From an uncultured Clostridia bacterium (GTDB lineage Bacteria; Bacillota_I; Bacilli_A; RF39; UBA660), in the NCBI GenBank assembly GCA_948433435.1, contig CAOJDX010000003.1:1-64000 (forward strand): 64,000 nucleotides of DNA, given 5' to 3'. The notes under the pieces were generated by a model. The model worked only from the letters and a program-made list of their open reading frames with translations, ran no database searches and was not told the origin of the DNA. Position 1 is the first letter of the stretch; every line of letters begins with the position of its first letter. This document shows positions 17,056 through 25,470 of this stretch, in pieces. A program made the position numbers and the translations under genes.

Positions 17056-18564
17056 TTAGTAATTACTATTTTTATCTATTTTGATTAATATTTGATACTG
17101 ATTTTCAAAATTCATTTCATCTGTATCAATTTTTGCTCCATGTAATTCTAAATCTGATAGTGTTTTTCTAATTTCATTGACCATTTGTTGAATATTATAT
17201 TGTTCCATTTTATTTTTTTGATTATTGTTATAGGCTTCATTCATTAAAGCCATACCTAATGATTTTCCTACTTTTTTATTAGGAGTTTCTTTTTCAACCT
17301 CTTTTTGGAATAGTGTTTGATCTATACTTGTTAATGACTCTTTTTCGTTAGTTGTTGATTTAGTAGGGGGAGTATTAACAAAGTCTAGAAGGCTATTAAA
17401 ATTATTTGGAGAAGAAAAAATATCTTTTTCTTCTGTTTTTTCTTTGTTTTTTTGATTGTTATTGACTGTATTTGGTAGATTTATTGACATCAAATCTGTT
17501 GCTTTAAAATAGTCTTCTTTATTTTCATAATCCTTATTATCGCTTTCTCTTAGAGCTTGTTCTGCTGGTGAAAATACATTTTCAGTTGGCGGTTTTATAT
17601 TTAACAAACTATCTAAATCTGATTTTTGAGCTGGTTTCTTTTCCTGATTATTAATATCATTAATATCAAAAGTATTTGCTTTTATTTTACTAAGATCAAT
17701 TGGATTATCTGAAATTTCTTTTAGATCTTCTGCTGGTGATTCTTCCTCTTCATCCTCATCATCTTTTATTTCGCCATAATTTATAATACTATCAGTTTCT
17801 TCTTTTTCAGTAGTAGCTGTTGAATAATTAGGATCCATTAAAAAACTTGTATTAGAGCTACTCATATCACTATTTATTGTTTCTTTTTCTATGGGTACTG
17901 GTTTTGGATTAATAATGGAATTTAAATCATTGTCATCTTTTATTTCATCTTGTTTTGGCATATTTTTTTCCTTTATTTCGTTTTCTAATTGACGAACTGT
18001 CAACTTTTCTTTAACCACTTTTTTAAGCATTTCTTTTTGTTCTTCTAAACTGTCTAAATTTAAAAGAGCTCGGGCATGCCTTTCAGAAATTTCCTCTTTT
18101 AATAAAGAATTTTGAATTTCATCGGGTAGTGCTAAAAGTCTTAATTTATTAGCTACTGCTGATTGACTTTTTCCCATTGTTTTAGCAAGTTCTTCTTGAG
18201 TCATTTCATCTAATTCAATAATTTTTTGATAGGTTCTGGCTTCTTCAATAGGATTCAAATTTTTTCTTTGTAAATTTTCTAAAAGGGCTACTTTAGCGGC
18301 TTCTTTGTCATCTAAATTACGTATGATGGCAGGTATTTTAGTCATTCCCGCTAAGGCAGAGGCTTTATATCTTCTTTCTCCAGCAATTATTTCATATTTA
18401 TTATCATTTATTTTTCTAACAATTATTGGTTGAATCACTCCATGTTCTTTAATAGAAACAGCAAGTTCTTTTAATGCTCTTTCATCAAACACTTCACGAG
18501 GTTGAAATCTATTTGGAATAATATCATCTAAATGTAGATATATTACTTCTTGATTTTCATTCAT
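17056..18564 (-). CDS. noc: Nucleoid occlusion protein Noc (ParB paralogue) with long acidic insert
   Basis: ParB-like CTPase that binds ATTTCCCGGGAAAT sites and keeps division off the nucleoid. The CTPase/HTH core (residues 5-200: NRFQPREVF, AGERRYKAS, LLENLQRKN) carries Noc-type specificity residues: GKSQSAVANKLRLL and SERHAR instead of the ParB forms. Four matching sites occur at 36090, 36274, 38565 and 43565. Two things are odd. The N-terminal amphipathic membrane-targeting helix seen in B. subtilis Noc is missing (the protein starts directly with strand 1). Residues about 205-440 form an acidic, disordered insert with three related short motifs (NSIINP 215-220, DSLLNI 318-323, NSLLDF 390-395). 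A C-terminal dimer region follows (about 455-502). Its place after rsmG is that of noc. Confidence 0.9.
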   Translation of the reverse strand: MNENQEVIYLHLDDIIPNRFQPREVFDERALKELAVSIKEHGVIQPIIVRKINDNKYEIIAGERRYKASALAGMTKIPAIIRNLDDKEAAKVALLENLQRKNLNPIEEARTYQKIIELDEMTQEELAKTMGKSQSAVANKLRLLALPDEIQNSLLKEEISERHARALLNLDSLEEQKEMLKKVVKEKLTVRQLENEIKEKNMPKQDEIKDDNDLNSIINPKPVPIEKETINSDMSSSNTSFLMDPNYSTATTEKEETDSIINYGEIKDDEDEEEESPAEDLKEISDNPIDLSKIKANTFDINDINNQEKKPAQKSDLDSLLNIKPPTENVFSPAEQALRESDNKDYENKEDYFKATDLMSINLPNTVNNNQKNKEKTEEKDIFSSPNNFNSLLDFVNTPPTKSTTNEKESLTSIDQTLFQKEVEKETPNKKVGKSLGMALMNEAYNNNQKNKMEQYNIQQMVNEIRKTLSDLELHGAKIDTDEMNFENQYQILIKIDKNSNY

Positions 18565-18594
18565 TTTTCATCCCTCTTTCTATTCTTTTGTTTT

Positions 18595-18623
18595 ATTATA
18601 ACATCAATATATTTTCTTTTCAA
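18595..18623 (-). promoter_or_regulatory. Sigma-A-type promoter of noc
   Basis: Minus strand TTGAAA (18623-18618), a 17-nt spacer and TATAAT (18600-18595), 31 nt before the noc start. Confidence 0.75.
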
Positions 18624-18649
18624 GCAGATATTAAGTGGTTATTAGAACA

Positions 18650-18678
18650 AGAAAAAAATAAGTTTCTATACTTATTTC
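18650..18678 (-). terminator. Terminator after rsmG
   Basis: AAATAAG / CTTATTT stem with a following T run on the minus strand, between rsmG and the noc promoter. Confidence 0.7.
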
Positions 18679-18707
18679 CAATTTTTATATCATATTTTCA
18701 ATAAATT

Positions 18708-19355
18708 TTATTCATTTTTTTCAATGATTAAAATTGTTCTCAGACTTTTTTCCTTTGGTAGATAGAACTCTTCTTTCTTTGAAATTTTTAATTTATATTT
18801 TTTTAATTTATTATTTTGCTCTAATTGTTTTAATTCCTCTTCTATATGTCCTTTTAAAGGAATAAACTTAGTATTTTTAGCAATTAAATTTTTAGTGTAG
18901 TCTAATAATTTTGATAGATTAGCCACTGCTCTTGTTGTGATTACATTAAATTCTTTATTATGATAATCTTCTATTCTTTTATGAACTGTTTCTATATCTT
19001 TTAAATCTAGTCTTTTAATTACTTCATTTAAGAAATTAATTCTCTTATTTAGAGAGTCAAGTAAGGTAACTTTCAAGTGTGGATACATAATTTTTAAAAC
19101 TATACCTGGAAATCCTGCTCCTGTTCCAAAGTCAAGTAGGGTAGTTACTTTTTCTAAATCTATTGTTCTAACTATGGTTAGGCTGTCATAATAGTGTTTT
19201 AAATAGACATCTTCTTTCTTTATAATTCTAGTTAAATTTATTTTTTCATTCCATTCTATTAAAAGTTCATAATATTTTTGTAACTCTAGTAGTTGTTTTT
19301 CGGTTGGAAAAATATTTAACTTTTTTAATTCTTCAATAAATTCTTGCTCAGACAT
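18708..19355 (-). CDS. rsmG: 16S rRNA (guanine-527 N7)-methyltransferase
   Basis: Methylates G527 of 16S rRNA using S-adenosylmethionine (GidB). The 215 residues include the cofactor motif LLDFGTGAGFPGIVLKI near residue 70, the LLDSLNKRINFL strand-helix and the VITTRAVANLSKLL region. The ATG lies inside the end of mnmG (8-nt overlap). The mnmE-mnmG-rsmG-noc order is typical of Bacilli. Confidence 0.97.
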   Translation of the reverse strand: MSEQEFIEELKKLNIFPTEKQLLELQKYYELLIEWNEKINLTRIIKKEDVYLKHYYDSLTIVRTIDLEKVTTLLDFGTGAGFPGIVLKIMYPHLKVTLLDSLNKRINFLNEVIKRLDLKDIETVHKRIEDYHNKEFNVITTRAVANLSKLLDYTKNLIAKNTKFIPLKGHIEEELKQLEQNNKLKKYKLKISKKEEFYLPKEKSLRTILIIEKNE

Positions 19356-21225
19356 TGTTTTCCCACTTTCTTAAATAAACGATCAAAATTGAAATATCAG
19401 CTGGATTTACTCCACTTATTCTAGATGCTTGTCCAAGAGATGTTGGTTTAATATTATTTAGTTTTTCTCGAGCTTCACTGGCTAAATTTGGTATTTTATC
19501 ATAGTCAATATCTTTTGGAATTTTTTTGTTTTCTAAAGCTAACATTTTTTCTGCTTCATGAAGAGCTTTTTTGATATAACCTTCGTATCTAATATTAATT
19601 TCTACTTGTTCTTTTACTTCATAATCATAAGGTATTTCAATAAAGTGTTCTATTATATGCATATTAATTTCTGGACGCTTTAATAAGTCATATAATGTAA
19701 TACCATCTTTTAACTGAGCTGTTGGAATTATTTCTAAATAATCATTCACTTCTTTAGTTGGAGTGATTTTATTTTTTTGTAGTAATTTATATAAACTTTC
19801 AATATTTTCTAATTTTTTTGTATATTTTTGATAGTCTTCTTCAGATACTAATCCTACTTGATGACCATATTTTCTTAACCTAATATCAGCATTATCATTT
19901 CTTAATAAAAGACGATATTCAGCACGTGAAGTTAACATTCTATAAGGATCTTTAATTCCTTTAGTGATTAAATCATCTATTAAAACACCTATATAAGCTT
20001 CATTTCTTTTTAAAATTAGAGGATCTTTATTTTCTAATTTTAGGGAGGCATTAATTCCAGCAATTAATCCTTGACCTGCTGCTTCTTCATAACCACTTGT
20101 TCCATTAATTTGACCTGCTGTATATAAATTTTCAATAATTTTTGTTTCTAGGCTTTGTTTTAAGTCTTTGGCATCAATGGCATCATATTCAATCGCATAA
20201 GCATATTTTAATATTTTAGCTTTTTCTAATCCAGGTAGGGAATGAACCATTTTTTCTTGAATATCATAGGGCATACTAGTGGAAAATCCTTGTAAATAAA
20301 TCGTATTGCTGTATTCTCCACTTTCTTCCTTGCTTTCTGGTTCTAAAAATAGTTGATGACGTTCTTTATCAGCAAAACGGACTACTTTATCTTCTATAGA
20401 AGGACAATATCTTGGACCAACTCCTTCGACATGACCTCCATACATGCTTGATTTTTCAAGATTTTCTTTAATGATTCGATGTGTTTCTTCTGTTGTATAA
20501 ATTAAGTGACAATCTATTTGATTGTTTACATCATAGTATTTAATACGTTCAAAAGAAAAAGTATGAGGTTCTTTATCTCCTTGTTCAATTGTTGTTTTAC
20601 TATAATCAATTGTATTTTTATCAATTCTTTGAGGAGTTCCTGTTTTTAATCTTAAAAGATGAAATCCTAGTTTTTCTAGATCTTCACTTAAATATTTACT
20701 TGGTTTTTCTCCATGAGGTCCACCAGACTTTTTTTGATCTCCTACTAAAATCATTCCTTTTAAGTAAGTTCCTGTTGTTAATATTACTGCCTGGCTAGTA
20801 ATTTTAGTTTCATCTTCTAGAATAACTCCTTTTACTTTCTCATCTTCTACTATTAAATGTTCTACCATCGACTCTAAGATAGTTAAATTTTTAGTGTTTT
20901 GTAAAGTTTTCAACATTTCTTGTGGATAAATTACTTTATCTGCCTGAGCTCTTAGGGCTTGAACAGCAGGTCCTTTTTTAGTGTTTAAAAGTTTAATTTG
21001 AAGAGTTGCTTTATCTGCATTTTTTCCCATTTCTCCACCTAAGGCATCTATTTCTCTTACAATGATTCCTTTGGCAGGTCCTCCAATGGAAGGATTACAG
21101 GGCATATCAGCAATATTTTGGATATTTCCAGTTACTAAAAGAGTTTTATGGTTTTTTCTAGCAGCTGCTAAAGCAGCTTCACAACCTGCATGACCTCCTC
21201 CTACAACAATAATTTCATAATTCAT
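19348..21225 (-). CDS. mnmG: tRNA uridine-34 5-carboxymethylaminomethyl synthesis enzyme MnmG
   Basis: FAD enzyme that, with MnmE, modifies the wobble uridine of several tRNAs (GidA). I start at MNYEIIVVGGGHAGCEAA (21225), with AAGGTGATC just upstream; nine earlier codons in frame are not conserved. The Rossmann FAD motif GGGHAGCEAAL and GGPAKGIIVREIDALGGEM are visible, and the C-terminal helical domain ends with SRISGVNPADISILIVYL. About 625 residues, standard. It lies 11 bp after mnmE. Confidence 0.97.
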   Translation of the reverse strand: MNYEIIVVGGGHAGCEAALAAARKNHKTLLVTGNIQNIADMPCNPSIGGPAKGIIVREIDALGGEMGKNADKATLQIKLLNTKKGPAVQALRAQADKVIYPQEMLKTLQNTKNLTILESMVEHLIVEDEKVKGVILEDETKITSQAVILTTGTYLKGMILVGDQKKSGGPHGEKPSKYLSEDLEKLGFHLLRLKTGTPQRIDKNTIDYSKTTIEQGDKEPHTFSFERIKYYDVNNQIDCHLIYTTEETHRIIKENLEKSSMYGGHVEGVGPRYCPSIEDKVVRFADKERHQLFLEPESKEESGEYSNTIYLQGFSTSMPYDIQEKMVHSLPGLEKAKILKYAYAIEYDAIDAKDLKQSLETKIIENLYTAGQINGTSGYEEAAGQGLIAGINASLKLENKDPLILKRNEAYIGVLIDDLITKGIKDPYRMLTSRAEYRLLLRNDNADIRLRKYGHQVGLVSEEDYQKYTKKLENIESLYKLLQKNKITPTKEVNDYLEIIPTAQLKDGITLYDLLKRPEINMHIIEHFIEIPYDYEVKEQVEINIRYEGYIKKALHEAEKMLALENKKIPKDIDYDKIPNLASEAREKLNNIKPTSLGQASRISGVNPADISILIVYLRKWENNV

Positions 21226-21236
21226 ATGATCACCTT

Positions 21237-22592
21237 CTATTTTCCTACACAAAAATTTTTAAATAAATTATCAATTACTTCGTCTCGATAATCTATTCCT
21301 ATTATTTCCCCTAAATAGTCAAAAGCATTTTTAATATCTATCTCAACCAGATCAATAGGAGCTTCTTCCTTAGTAGCTTTTAAGGCTTGTTCTAAAGAAT
21401 ATAAGGCTTTTTTCGCTAGAGAAAGTTGTCTGGTATTCGTTAAATATGTATAATCTTTGGTTGTTATTTTATCTAGATTAAACATTTCCTTGATCTTTTC
21501 TTTTAAAGCAATAGTCCCTTTGGATGAGGTAGTGTTTGTACTAATAATATTCCTTGCTGTTAATTGTTCTTTTTCAATTTCTTCTTGTAAGTCATTTTTA
21601 TTTAATATGACAATGCTTGTCTTATCTTTGGTTTTTTCTAAGATTTCTAAGTCTTCTTTTGTTAATTTTTCGCTGGAATTTAATACAACTAACACTAGAT
21701 CAGCTTCCTTTATTAAGGATAGACTTTTTTCAACTCCTAGTTTTTCCACAATATCATTGGTTTGATGAATGCCAGCCGTATCAATGATATTTAAGGGAAT
21801 CCCTTCTAAATATATATTTCCTTCGACAATATCTCTCGTTGTTCCAGCAACATCAGTCACTATTGCCTTATCAAATTCTAATAAACTATTTAAAATACTA
21901 CTTTTTCCTACATTTGGTCTTCCAACAATTATTGTTTTTATCCCTGCTTTTACAATTTCCTGTTCATTTGATTCTTTGATTAGGGATTTTAATTCTTCTA
22001 TTTGTTTTTGAACAATATCTTTTATTTTATTTATAGTTATTATTTCAATATCATAATACTCTGGATAATCGATATTTACTTCAATATGAGAAATTAATTC
22101 TTTTAGTGAATTTCTAAATTCTTTGATTCGTTTGGATATTCGACCTTCTACATTCTTGATAGCTAATTTTCTTTCAGTGTTACTTTTACTTTCAATTAGA
22201 TCCATAACTGCTTCACTTTGAGCTAAATCTATTCTACCATTTAAAAAGGCTCTTTTGGTAAACTCTCCTGGCTCAGCAAGGCGAGCCCCATTTAATAGTA
22301 AAAGTTCTAAAATTTTATTGGTTGTATTTATACCCCCATGACAATTAATCTCCACAATATCTTCGGTTGTATATGTTTTAGGAGCAAGCATTACAGAGAT
22401 CAAGACCTCATCTATGATTTCTTCTTGATCTTTAATATATCCATAGTGAAGAGTATGTGATTGTACTTTTTTTAAATTGGTTCCCTTAAATATTTTACTA
22501 ACTATTTCTAGAGAATCTTTTCCACTCATTCTAACTATAGAAATAGCACCTACTCCTAAAGCAGTTGAAATAGCTGCAATTGTATCATTCAT
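21237..22592 (-). CDS. mnmE: tRNA modification GTPase MnmE
   Basis: G protein partner of MnmG in wobble-uridine modification (TrmE/ThdF). I start at MNDTIAAISTALGVGAISI (22592) after AAAAGGAAA; the frame is open 17 codons upstream but that part overlaps the preceding small gene and is not conserved. It has the N-terminal folate-binding domain, a GTPase with GRPNVGKSSILNSL and DVAGTTRD, and the C-terminal catalytic CVGK ending. About 451 residues, complete. Confidence 0.97.
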   Translation of the reverse strand: MNDTIAAISTALGVGAISIVRMSGKDSLEIVSKIFKGTNLKKVQSHTLHYGYIKDQEEIIDEVLISVMLAPKTYTTEDIVEINCHGGINTTNKILELLLLNGARLAEPGEFTKRAFLNGRIDLAQSEAVMDLIESKSNTERKLAIKNVEGRISKRIKEFRNSLKELISHIEVNIDYPEYYDIEIITINKIKDIVQKQIEELKSLIKESNEQEIVKAGIKTIIVGRPNVGKSSILNSLLEFDKAIVTDVAGTTRDIVEGNIYLEGIPLNIIDTAGIHQTNDIVEKLGVEKSLSLIKEADLVLVVLNSSEKLTKEDLEILEKTKDKTSIVILNKNDLQEEIEKEQLTARNIISTNTTSSKGTIALKEKIKEMFNLDKITTKDYTYLTNTRQLSLAKKALYSLEQALKATKEEAPIDLVEIDIKNAFDYLGEIIGIDYRDEVIDNLFKNFCVGK

Positions 22593-22593
22593 A

Positions 22594-22773
22594 TTATTTT
22601 CCTTTTCTATGTACAGTTTGTTCTTGATTTTGTAAAGATTCAAGTTCTTGTTTTAATTCTTTTAGTTTATTTATATATAAAGGTCTTAGATCTTTAGCAT
22701 TGGAAGTATTTTCTATGTAGTGTAGTCCTAATTGATATTCTTTTTGAATTTTTAATAATTGTTCTTTATTCAT
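22594..22773 (-). CDS. Small charged protein between jag and mnmE
   Basis: A 59-residue frame starting MNKEQLLKIQKEYQLGLHYI after AAGGAGAAAG. It is rich in Lys, Glu, Gln and Leu and looks like a two-helix coiled coil (LYINKLKELKQELESLQ), with no membrane segment. I do not recognise a family. It ends 1 bp before the mnmE start, so it is co-transcribed and probably coupled to mnmE. A good ribosome site and tight packing support a real gene. Confidence 0.65.
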   Translation of the reverse strand: MNKEQLLKIQKEYQLGLHYIENTSNAKDLRPLYINKLKELKQELESLQNQEQTVHRKGK

Positions 22774-22858
22774 TTTCTTTCTCCTTCTAATCGTGATTAT
22801 AATATCATAGGCTAGTCTTATTGACAATAAAAATCCTACATCTAGTAGGATTGGTATT

Positions 22859-23452
22859 TTATTTAGCTTTAATTATAATATATCTATTTGGTTCTTCTCC
22901 TGTACTTTCTGTATAAACATAAGGATTATTTAATAAAGCATTATGGATAATTCTTCTTTCATAAGAATTCATTGAATCAAGTTTAGTGTCTACTTTACTT
23001 TCTTTTACTTCACGGGCTATATTATTAGCTAATTTAATTAAGGATTTTTCTCTTTGTTCTTTATAATCGCTTATATTAATTACAAATTTATATGGTTCTT
23101 GTAATTCTTTTCTTAAAACATTTATTATTAAAGTTTGTAGGGCTTTTAAGTTTTTGCCAGACTTTCCGATTAATAAAGAATCGTTTTCGGAATATATCGT
23201 AAATACTGGAGTAGTATCTTTATTTGTTATTTCGATTTGAATACTATTATATCCTATATTTTTTAGAAGTTCTTTCAGATAATTACTAATAAAATTTAGA
23301 ATTTCTCTTTTTTCTATTACTTGAATGATTACTTCTTTTTCTTCTTCTTTTAAAGTTTTAATCAGTAAATTATTTTCTGTTTCGACTAGTTTTTTCTTTG
23401 CTTGGTTTATTGCTTCTATTTTAGTTGAGGCAATGAATTCATATTTTTCCAT
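22859..23452 (-). CDS. jag: Jag/KhpB RNA-binding protein (SpoIIIJ-associated)
   Basis: RNA-binding partner of KhpA that affects cell elongation and division. The 197 residues have an N-terminal Jag domain (about 1-48, MEKYEFIASTKIEAINQAKK), a KH domain with LLIGKSGKNLKALQTL (about 90-130) and a C-terminal R3H domain (about 135-196, MNSYERRIIHNAL). The linker between the Jag and KH domains is short compared with many homologues. It follows yidC by 2 bp, as in other Firmicutes. Confidence 0.94.
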   Translation of the reverse strand: MEKYEFIASTKIEAINQAKKKLVETENNLLIKTLKEEEKEVIIQVIEKREILNFISNYLKELLKNIGYNSIQIEITNKDTTPVFTIYSENDSLLIGKSGKNLKALQTLIINVLRKELQEPYKFVINISDYKEQREKSLIKLANNIAREVKESKVDTKLDSMNSYERRIIHNALLNNPYVYTESTGEEPNRYIIIKAK

Positions 23453-23454
23453 AA

Positions 23455-24393
23455 TTAACTCCTTTTAGTGTCTGGTATATCTTTCTTTACTAATATGTTT
23501 TGAATAATAGTACATAGGTTATTAAATATCCAATAAATACACAATGCTGATGGCATGAAGAATGCGGTTACGATAATCATAATACTCATATAAATTGGCA
23601 TTTTCCTCATCGCAGGATCTAGGGTTTGACCAGACATATTCATTTTAAATGAATAAAATGTAGTAGCGGCTATCAATAACATTAAAATGATATAAATGTA
23701 GAAAGTAGAAGTGGTAATTCCTACACTTGGAGTTGTTCCTAATTGAAGTCCTATAAAGTTGTCTTCAAAAATTGCTGGAAATCTCTGAACAGCTTCATAA
23801 AAAGCAATAAATAGTGGAAGTTGAATAAATGAGAATAGGCAACCTGATAATGGACTGATATTATATTTTTTATAAATCATCATCATCTCTTGACTTTGTT
23901 TCATCATTGATTGTTCATCTTGTTTGCCTTCATATTTTTTTTGAATTTTTTTCATTTCTGGTTGAGCTTGTTTCATTAATTCTGATTGCATAGCTGTTTT
24001 TTTTGTAAATGGAAAACAGATTAAACGAATAATAATCGTAATTAATATTAAAGCTAAGGCATAATTCTTAGTTAGATTTCCTAATTGTAGGATAAAGTAG
24101 GCAAGTGGTTTTACCAAAAATGTAGTCCATAAACCTTCATATTTACCACTATTAATTTTAATAGCCTTACAATCTGGTAATTTGTCCACATCTACTTTAT
24201 TTTTTTTATATTGTTCAATTGTTTTCTTATCAGTGGGCTTACATAAAATATTCTCAGTTAAATTTTGACCTGTTTTTTCGTTAACTACTGCCTTTTTATT
24301 TTTATCTACTAATGTTTTGGTACAACCAGTTGTTAAAACTAATAGTAATAAGATAATAATCAGTAATTTACTTCTATTCTTTTTTGTTTTCAT
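23455..24393 (-). CDS. yidC: Membrane protein insertase YidC/Oxa1 (lipoprotein type)
   Basis: Inserts proteins into the cytoplasmic membrane. The 312 residues begin with a lipoprotein signal (LLLLVLTTGCTKTL, lipid on the Cys), followed by a short extracellular region and five helices. The Oxa1 core contains IIRLICFPFTKKTAMQSELM, including the hydrophilic-groove Arg, and FSFIQLPLFIAFYEAVQRFP. It ends with a Lys-rich tail. It lies 1 bp after rnpA in the conserved rpmH-rnpA-yidC-jag cluster. Confidence 0.96.
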   Translation of the reverse strand: MKTKKNRSKLLIIILLLLVLTTGCTKTLVDKNKKAVVNEKTGQNLTENILCKPTDKKTIEQYKKNKVDVDKLPDCKAIKINSGKYEGLWTTFLVKPLAYFILQLGNLTKNYALALILITIIIRLICFPFTKKTAMQSELMKQAQPEMKKIQKKYEGKQDEQSMMKQSQEMMMIYKKYNISPLSGCLFSFIQLPLFIAFYEAVQRFPAIFEDNFIGLQLGTTPSVGITTSTFYIYIILMLLIAATTFYSFKMNMSGQTLDPAMRKMPIYMSIMIIVTAFFMPSALCIYWIFNNLCTIIQNILVKKDIPDTKRS

Positions 24394-24720
24394 TTAGTTC
24401 TCCTCTTTTAGTAAAGATATTAATTCTTTACTTAATTCTTGATAATTTAGAGTTAGAGCTCTATTTCTTAAAATTATAATATAATCTTCTTTTTTTAGAT
24501 AGTCTTTTCGATAAATATCTATTATGCTTCTGATTTTTCTTTTATACTTATTTCTAGTAACAGCTTTACCAATCTTTTTTCCAACAGATATTCCAAAACG
24601 ATCGTATTCTAAATTATTTTTTTGACTATATACTACAAAATATTTATTTTTTTGACATTTCCCTTTATGAATTAAATCATTAAATTGTTCTTTTGTTTTT
24701 ACAATATATAATTTACGCAT
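24394..24720 (-). CDS. rnpA: Ribonuclease P protein component
   Basis: Protein subunit of RNase P, which trims the 5' end of tRNAs. The 108 residues include the RNA-binding signature as GISVGKKIGKAVTRNKYKRK (about 47-66), just short of the full conserved RNR-like box. AGAGGTT precedes the ATG. A hairpin with a T run lies between rpmH and rnpA and may lower rnpA output relative to L34. Confidence 0.96.
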   Translation of the reverse strand: MRKLYIVKTKEQFNDLIHKGKCQKNKYFVVYSQKNNLEYDRFGISVGKKIGKAVTRNKYKRKIRSIIDIYRKDYLKKEDYIIILRNRALTLNYQELSKELISLLKEEN

Positions 24721-24742
24721 TTTGTGAACCTCTTTTAAACTT

Positions 24743-24769
24743 AAAAAACCACTGTTTTTAAAACGGTGG
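24743..24769 (-). terminator. Terminator or attenuator between rpmH and rnpA
   Basis: Hairpin of CCACCGTTTT and AAAACAGTGG followed by TTTTTT on the minus strand, then the rnpA ribosome site. It probably gives partial termination. Confidence 0.75.
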
Positions 24770-24771
24770 AA

Positions 24772-24894
24772 TTATTTACAAAGGACTTTACGACCTTTGC
24801 GACGACGACGATTTAAAATATTAGTTTTTTTACGTGCAAAGAAACCTAATTTTTTGGCTTTTTTACGATTATTTGGTTGATAAGTTCTCTTCAT
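24772..24894 (-). CDS. rpmH: 50S ribosomal protein L34
   Basis: Tiny basic protein of the 50S subunit. It reads [20 protein letters not shown], then continues Arg/Lys-rich to [12 protein letters not shown]. It has 40 residues, against about 44 in most Firmicutes, apparently because a few residues are missing between the RKKTN segment and the RRRRKG block. GGAGG lies upstream of the ATG. It is the first gene of the left-arm cluster, reading away from oriC. Confidence 0.95.
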   Translation of the reverse strand: MKRTYQPNNRKKAKKLGFFARKKTNILNRRRRKGRKVLCK

Positions 24895-24925
24895 AAATTT
24901 CCACCTCCAGACATAAATCTCCCTT

Positions 24926-24955
24926 ATTATAATCAGTTTTTCATTTATTTGTCAA
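24926..24955 (-). promoter_or_regulatory. Sigma-A promoter of rpmH cluster
   Basis: Minus strand TTGACA (24955-24950), an 18-nt spacer and TATAAT (24931-24926). Confidence 0.8.
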
Positions 24956-25244
24956 TGAAAAGTTATTTTGTTCTACATAAAATAATCTATATTTGTTTTT
25001 TTTTATGGTCAATACTTTTATCTAATGAATGGATAATGATTAAAGACTCTAATAATAACATTGATAATATCTCTTCTGTTTCTAATAATATATGAGAAAG
25101 CTTTTGTACATAAATTATTCATATCTTTTATATATTTCTTTTTTATTATTATTAAATTTTTGTTCATCTTGGTTTTCTTATTTTTTTGTAATAAAGGGAT
25201 TTTATTTTTTTATTTATTCTCTACTTTAGAAATCTAATTTTATT

Positions 25245-25386
25245 TTTTCCACAAAATTAACAGGGTTGTGTAAATCTTTTTTCATCATGTTGATTCTTAA
25301 TTTGTGGAAAATGTGGATAAGTATTTTTTTACTTTATATAATAAAGATATTCTTTGTGGAAAAGATTGTGGATTATTTGTGGATTA
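25245..25386. other. oriC, upstream DnaA-box cluster
   Basis: Six boxes matching or near TTATCCACA: TTTTCCACA 25245-25253; TGTGGAAAA 25303-25311; TGTGGATAA 25312-25320 (perfect); TGTGGAAAA 25355-25363; TGTGGATTA 25367-25375 and 25378-25386. They lie in a very AT-rich gap (24895-25470) between divergent rpmH and dnaA; a TATAAT at 25337-25342 lies between them, so DnaA probably represses its own gene. Nothing else is seen in the gap. Confidence 0.9.
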
Positions 25387-25470
25387 AATTTTTTCTTTCT
25401 TTTTTGTTTCTTTTTTCAACAATTTGATTTATTATATTGGTGTAGAAATTACTTGAGGGGAGATGGTAGA

